The translations under genes and the position numbers were made by a program. Positions 6,717-9,889 of a DNA stretch of 9,889 bases are shown piece after piece (the stretch's first letter is position 1; the number at the start of each line of letters is the position of its first letter). The notes under the pieces were generated by a model that made no database searches, was not told the DNA's origin, and saw nothing but the letters and a program-made list of their open reading frames with translations. This DNA comes from Candidatus Magasanikiibacteriota bacterium (lineage in GTDB: Bacteria > Patescibacteriota > Patescibacteriia > Magasanikbacterales > UBA922): NCBI GenBank assembly GCA_023246555.1, contig JAHFIC010000030.1, positions 1 through 9,889 of the forward strand, written 5' to 3'.

Positions 6717-6791
6717 AATCAAAAAAATTACGTGGGTGAAATAAGAAAAAGTGCCGTTAGATCATAGGGGAATGAAGATGAAAGTACGGGT

Positions 6792-6820
6792 AGTGTAGCA
6801 GGTCTCGTATGCGGCTACAA
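6792..6820 (-). promoter_or_regulatory. Candidate extended -10 promoter for the glyA operon
   Basis: Read on the minus strand, TTGTAG (6815-6820) and TACACT (6792-6797) are 17 bp apart, and TGC directly before TACACT makes an extended -10. The -35 box coincides with the end of elp3, including its TAG stop. A short inverted repeat, GTAGC...GCTAC, spans the core. The leader to ATG 6716 would be about 70 nt, A/T-rich and without obvious structure. Confidence 0.45.
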
Positions 6821-8458
6821 GTTTTTTATCATGTAGGTGTGAGCGAGGGAAAATCCAAGTTTTTTGTAGTACTCGCGAACGCCAACGCCCGAGATGACTG
6901 CGAGTTTTGAGAAGCCATTTTCTCGGGTAATGCCTTCCGCCGCATCCACGAGTTGCCGCCCTAGCCCTTTGTGCTGGCTGGCTTCTTCTTCGTGTTTGCC
7001 AATGCCAACCAGTTGGCCGTAGACATGCAGTTCCCGGATGAACGCGGTGTCGCGGATATCTGGGAGGAGTTCCACTAGTTTTTCGTTTGCTTTTTCGGTG
7101 GGTATTCGGAGGCGCAGGAAACCATAGACCGCAATGCGATCGGGGTCTTCAATGCTTAAAAAATATTCTGTCCCGCCGGTGGTGTCGTAGTTCTCAATAA
7201 ATAATTTTGGTTGGTAGCTAGCGGCCGATAGCTGAAGGCCATTTTTCTGCCGTCCAATTTCTCTACAGCGTAAACACAGGCACTTCTGCCCTCGATTTTT
7301 CAATTCCTTTGTCAGTGCTTCACGCAAATTCGTAATTTTGTTTCCCGCTTCAATTTCCGTTTCCGGAATATCGCGGATAAGACGTGAGATGCGGCAGTAG
7401 CGCGGGGTCGCGAGTTTCATTTCGAGAAGCGCTTTGAACAGGCCTTCTTCGCCGTAGGGTTTGTAGCGTCCGTCCAAATACCATTGATATAATTCCGCGG
7501 TTTTGATGACCGTATTCGGATAAATTTTTACCATGTCGGGTTTGAGTCCGGGATCAGAAAATAAACTTTTGTACATTTCTACATCGTGCTCCGGTGTCGT
7601 CCCAGGGAGATCTGGCATAAAGTGCAAGTCCACTTTGAATCCCGCTTCGCGCAACAGTTTCATTGCATCACGGAATTGCTGGACCGTATGGCCACGCACA
7701 ATGAGTTTTAAAATCGCATCGTCCGGCGCCTGGAGTCCTAATTCTATCCGTGTGCATCCTTGCCGCCGCATATGCAGAACGGTTTTCGGTGCTATGGCGT
7801 CCGGACGGGTTTCAAGTGTGAGGCCGATAATACGGTGCGGAGCGGTTTCATTTTTCGTCTGCGCAACTTCCAGTGCCGTTTGGAGTTCTTCGAGCGGTGA
7901 ATTTTCGGTGAACGTCGTTGGTGCATCGCCATTGCAGGCGTGAAAAGAATCCAAAATAAACCAATACTGATAGGGGAGTGGGTAGGCATTCCAGGTGCCG
8001 CCTTTGATGATGTATTCGATTTTGTCGGTTGGATGTCCATTGCCTCTGAGCATTTCAATCCGCCGCGCCATTTGTTCGTAAGGACTAAAATCAAGTCGGA
8101 GCGCGCGGGCCGCCGCGGGCTCGGTGGCGATATAGCTTTTTGGCATACGTACTTCTGTTGGGCAATACACGCATTTCCCCGGACACATGTAGGGTTTGAC
8201 GAGCGAGGTCACGACCGCGATGCCGGAGAGGGATCGAACATCAGCTTTGCGGAGCAGTTCCTCGATCAGTTTATCCGGCTCAATTTTTTTTTCTTGCGTC
8301 AATTCGTGATATACTTCTAACAATTCTCGGTTGGGTGGTTGTTGTATGCCAAGTTGACTGCATACATAAGTACGCTCACTATCAAATTCGGCTTTCGTTT
8401 TTGGTCGAGCCGAGATGATGGTCTGGATAATAATTTTATTTTTATCAATTTGTTTCAC
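6815..8458 (-). CDS. elp3: Elp3-family radical SAM tRNA uridine-34 modification enzyme with GNAT domain
   Basis: Elp3 uses a radical SAM centre and acetyl-CoA to add a carboxymethyl-type group at C5 of wobble uridine in tRNA. This 547-aa protein has the full-length two-domain layout. The iron-sulphur cysteines are C92, C96 and C99 in CPGKCVYCP, followed by the family's MPKSYIATEPAAARAL (105-120). Next come IKGGTWNAYP (151-160), LTLETRPD (213-220), RIELGLQAPDD (237-247) and FMPDLPGTTPEHD (280-292). A cysteine cluster, KCLCLRC (392-398), is in the linker where zinc is bound in relatives. The C-terminal acetyltransferase domain has the acetyl-CoA loop QHKGLG (495-500). The best start is GTG 8458, without a Shine-Dalgarno. 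Bacterial Elp3 is sparse outside CPR and Chloroflexi, where it acts as a single protein without Elp1/2/4-6. Confidence 0.93.
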   Translation of the reverse strand: MKQIDKNKIIIQTIISARPKTKAEFDSERTYVCSQLGIQQPPNRELLEVYHELTQEKKIEPDKLIEELLRKADVRSLSGIAVVTSLVKPYMCPGKCVYCPTEVRMPKSYIATEPAAARALRLDFSPYEQMARRIEMLRGNGHPTDKIEYIIKGGTWNAYPLPYQYWFILDSFHACNGDAPTTFTENSPLEELQTALEVAQTKNETAPHRIIGLTLETRPDAIAPKTVLHMRRQGCTRIELGLQAPDDAILKLIVRGHTVQQFRDAMKLLREAGFKVDLHFMPDLPGTTPEHDVEMYKSLFSDPGLKPDMVKIYPNTVIKTAELYQWYLDGRYKPYGEEGLFKALLEMKLATPRYCRISRLIRDIPETEIEAGNKITNLREALTKELKNRGQKCLCLRCREIGRQKNGLQLSAASYQPKLFIENYDTTGGTEYFLSIEDPDRIAVYGFLRLRIPTEKANEKLVELLPDIRDTAFIRELHVYGQLVGIGKHEEEASQHKGLGRQLVDAAEGITRENGFSKLAVISGVGVREYYKKLGFSLAHTYMIKNL

Positions 8459-8466
8459 ACTGGAAT

Positions 8467-8739
8467 ATGGCTATGAAGTTTCGAGTCGTTTTATATATGC
8501 TTATCGCTGTTGTCGCAGCGTATGCCATTATCGTCTCTACCAATTTTCATCACCCAGTCATTGATCGGATTTTGCCGAGATATTATTGCAAACAATTTTC
8601 AGGATCAGGAGGGGTAGGATCTCGACTTGAGCAACGGTGTCTTGACGCCAGCTGTTCTGTTGCGGACAAACGAACTTACGATTGTCCCCCATACAGTTTG
8701 TCTTGTCCTCCCTATGTTTTTGATTGCGTGCCAAAGTAA
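8467..8739 (+). CDS. Small membrane-anchored cysteine-rich protein, CPPY repeat tail
   Basis: A 90-aa protein with one N-terminal hydrophobic segment (about 7-24), preceded by Lys/Arg, so it is probably anchored or secreted with the rest outside the cell. The exterior part has six cysteines (41, 58, 63, 73, 80, 87), an even number that suits disulphides. The last three are spaced exactly seven apart in the tail, with Cys-Pro-Pro-Tyr at 73-76 and again at 80-83. A short Gly/Ser stretch (45-52) may be a flexible linker. Starts at ATG 8467 or 8473 are both possible, with no Shine-Dalgarno. It is divergent from elp3 with 8 bp between start codons and ends 4 bp from the convergent recombinase. I do not recognise a family; the function is unknown. 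Confidence 0.7.
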   Translation: MAMKFRVVLYMLIAVVAAYAIIVSTNFHHPVIDRILPRYYCKQFSGSGGVGSRLEQRCLDASCSVADKRTYDCPPYSLSCPPYVFDCVPK

Positions 8740-8743
8740 AATT

Positions 8744-9556
8744 TCATAACGGACTTTTGATATTTTTGAGCGCCGGATTCGTGACTTTGGTATAAATTTG
8801 CGTCGTGCGGATATTCGCATGTCCAAGGAGTTCCTGGACATATCGCACGTCAACGCCGTTTTCCAAAAGATGCGTGGCGAAGGAGTGACGGAGGGAGTGA
8901 AAAGTGGCTGATTTTTTGATGCCAGATTTTTTGAGGCAGTGGTGAAACACCTGTTGGGCAGAAGTGGTCGTGAGCGCCCCGCCGCGTTCGCTTTCAAAGA
9001 CATAACGTGCACCGTCTTTGCCAGCGGTGAGAGCGCGCAAATCACCAAGTAGTCGGGGAGAGAGCACAGAGATTCGATCTTTTTTCCCCTTGCCTTGACG
9101 AATAGTCACTGTGAGCTCTTCTGGTTCAATATTACCAACGCGCAGCGCCACCACTTCGCTCACACGGAGTCCGGCGGCGTAGGCCAGCGCCAACATCGTG
9201 CGGTGTTTCTGATTGTTCGTCTGCGTGATGATGTGCTCGATTTCTTTTTTGGTCAGAACCACGGGTAGGATGTTGGTCTTTTTTGGGTGGCGTAATTTTT
9301 GGTAATGAGCTCGATGATAAATTTGCGTATACAAAAAATTCAAGGCATTGGCCGCGAGCGCGATGCTCTGGCTCGCGAGTCCGGTCTGGAGTTTTTGATG
9401 AAGGTAATTTTTTATCTCTTCCTCCGATAGATCACGCAATGGTCGGTCGACTATTTTGTATAATTCCGTATATACGCGTGAATATGCCGAAATCGTCCTC
9501 CGGCTATAATTGCGCAATTCCATCTCTTTTGTTACAATTTCAAGTAAGTTCGGCAT
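8744..9556 (-). CDS. Tyrosine recombinase, XerA/XerC/D-like
   Basis: A 270-aa tyrosine site-specific recombinase. The N-terminal part (about 1-85) is the SAM-like core-binding domain (YSRRTISAY, 17-25). The catalytic domain follows with every active-site residue present: R131 (AAGLRVSE), K156 (QGKGKKDR), H220 and R223 (HSLRHSFATHLLENG), H246 (LLGHANI) and nucleophile Y255 (QIYTKV). The short size and lack of any insert between the second arginine box and the tyrosine fit single-protein Xer enzymes of archaea and CPR rather than phage integrases, which usually have an extra N-terminal arm-binding domain, or integron IntI. It may resolve chromosome dimers or act on the repeats next to its start. 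ATG 9556 has no Shine-Dalgarno, and a promoter -10 lies 9 nt upstream. Identity as a recombinase is certain; its target is not known. Confidence 0.93.
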   Translation of the reverse strand: MPNLLEIVTKEMELRNYSRRTISAYSRVYTELYKIVDRPLRDLSEEEIKNYLHQKLQTGLASQSIALAANALNFLYTQIYHRAHYQKLRHPKKTNILPVVLTKKEIEHIITQTNNQKHRTMLALAYAAGLRVSEVVALRVGNIEPEELTVTIRQGKGKKDRISVLSPRLLGDLRALTAGKDGARYVFESERGGALTTTSAQQVFHHCLKKSGIKKSATFHSLRHSFATHLLENGVDVRYVQELLGHANIRTTQIYTKVTNPALKNIKSPL

Positions 9557-9565
9557 AACGTCAAG

Positions 9566-9594
9566 ATGGTATCATGACTTTGCATAACATACAA
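9566..9594 (-). promoter_or_regulatory. Candidate promoter of the tyrosine recombinase gene
   Basis: On the minus strand TTGTAT (9589-9594) and TACCAT (9566-9571) are 17 bp apart, with TGA in front of the -10 making an extended element. Transcription would start within about 3 nt of ATG 9556, so the message would be essentially leaderless. The matches are moderate (3/6 and 4/6). Confidence 0.4.
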
Positions 9595-9634
9595 GTTTTG
9601 GTTGTTTAAAGAAGAACAGTTCGTATATCCTCTA

Positions 9635-9700
9635 GTTATATGAAATATTTTTATACCAAATATCAACAAACTTCTGAAATAATCTTGATATATCAATACA
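9635..9700. repeat. 66-bp direct repeat, copy 1
   Basis: This 66-bp stretch is identical to 9824-9889 and begins with GTTATATGAAATA. It is about 20% GC, far below the flanking genes. It contains a perfect 12-bp palindrome, TTGATATATCAA (9685-9696), and an inverted repeat ATATTT...AAATAT (9645-9650 with 9658-9663). It lies 78 bp upstream of the recombinase start. No ORF crosses it. Confidence 0.9.
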
Positions 9701-9823
9701 AATCAATAAACTCACAGTTATTCAATAATAAAAATACATCACATAACACGGCATATCCGGTTCGCACTTTTCTCCGAAAAATGCTCTCCCAAATTGCTAA
9801 TGCAACTTCGGATACCCCGAAAC
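9701..9823. other. Spacer between the direct repeats with three small hairpins
   Basis: The first half is A/T-rich. The second half holds a row of inverted repeats: GCACTTTT/AAAAATGC (9764-9771 with 9777-9784, one mismatch), TTGC/GCAA (9794-9797 with 9802-9805) and TTCGG/CCGAA (9807-9811 with 9817-9821, perfect, 5-nt loop). No coding region or known RNA gene is recognisable. The gene-free stretch from 9557 to the end thus holds the recombinase promoter, the repeats and this block. Confidence 0.55.
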
Positions 9824-9889
9824 GTTATATGAAATATTTTTATACCAAATATCAACAAACTTCTGAAATAATCTTGATATATCAATACA
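9824..9889. repeat. 66-bp direct repeat, copy 2, cut by the window end
   Basis: Identical over all 66 bp to 9635-9700, giving a 189-bp period. Identity reaches the last base of the window, so the true repeat could be longer and more copies could follow. The base just before each copy differs (A at 9634, C at 9823), which sets the left boundary. Confidence 0.9.

Noticed and set aside
5553..6767. Long plus-strand open frames (194 and 202 codons) opposite glyA
   Set aside because: They are antisense to a fully motif-complete glyA and show no domain or initiation signal; shadows of the coding strand.
9557..9640. Complete dif site next to the recombinase
   Set aside because: Only one arm plus the central region resembles dif; the second arm has almost no match to the inverted sequence.
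8744..9889. Integron (integrase plus attC array)
   Set aside because: The recombinase lacks the extra IntI helix region, and the repeats have no RYYYAAC/GTTRRRY boxes. No cassette ORFs are visible between the copies.
9635..9889. CRISPR array
   Set aside because: Repeat unit (66 bp) and spacing (123 bp) are too long, only two copies are present, and no cas genes are in the window.

Overview
The window reads as ordinary chromosomal DNA from a bacterium with compact, tightly packed genes, most probably a member of the Candidate Phyla Radiation (Patescibacteria, Parcubacteria-like). This placement is an inference. It rests on a bacterial Elp3 with a fused acetyltransferase domain, an archaeal-type UMP kinase, a free-standing ComEC-like metallo-hydrolase, small DUF1003/CBU_0592/YvlD membrane proteins, and a single Xer-like recombinase with no recognisable household operon around it. 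TGA behaves as a stop codon throughout, so this is not one of the lineages that reads UGA as glycine.

Layout: (1) 1-845, the 3' part of a ComEC-like metallo-beta-lactamase-fold protein whose start lies before the window, followed by a GC-rich hairpin. (2) 876-3346, a plus-strand group behind a good sigma70-type promoter: YvlD/holin-like membrane protein, a tiny basic ORF, UMP kinase and RarA. (3) 3338-6716, a minus-strand operon read glyA, tsaE, SBF-family transporter, DUF1003 protein, CBU_0592-like protein. Its genes are separated by 1-4 nt or overlap, and it converges on rarA with a 9-nt overlap. (4) 6815-8458, elp3 on the minus strand just upstream of glyA. (5) 8467-8739, a small membrane-anchored cysteine-rich protein, divergent from elp3 with only 8 bp between start codons. 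(6) 8744-9556, a minus-strand tyrosine recombinase. (7) 9557-9889, an AT-rich gene-free end with an exact 66-bp direct repeat (period 189 bp). The second copy runs into the window edge, and the spacer holds a row of small hairpins.

Functionally the genes cover nucleotide metabolism (UMP kinase), replication-fork maintenance (RarA), one-carbon/glycine metabolism (GlyA), tRNA modification (TsaE for t6A37, Elp3 for cm5U34), DNA-uptake-type functions (ComEC-like hydrolase), transport and envelope proteins. I found no convincing new defence or mobile system. The parts most worth a second look are the repeat block beside the tyrosine recombinase, the Cys-Pro-Pro-Tyr secreted protein, the near-leaderless promoter architecture, and the small basic ORF with a GC-rich palindrome upstream of UMP kinase.
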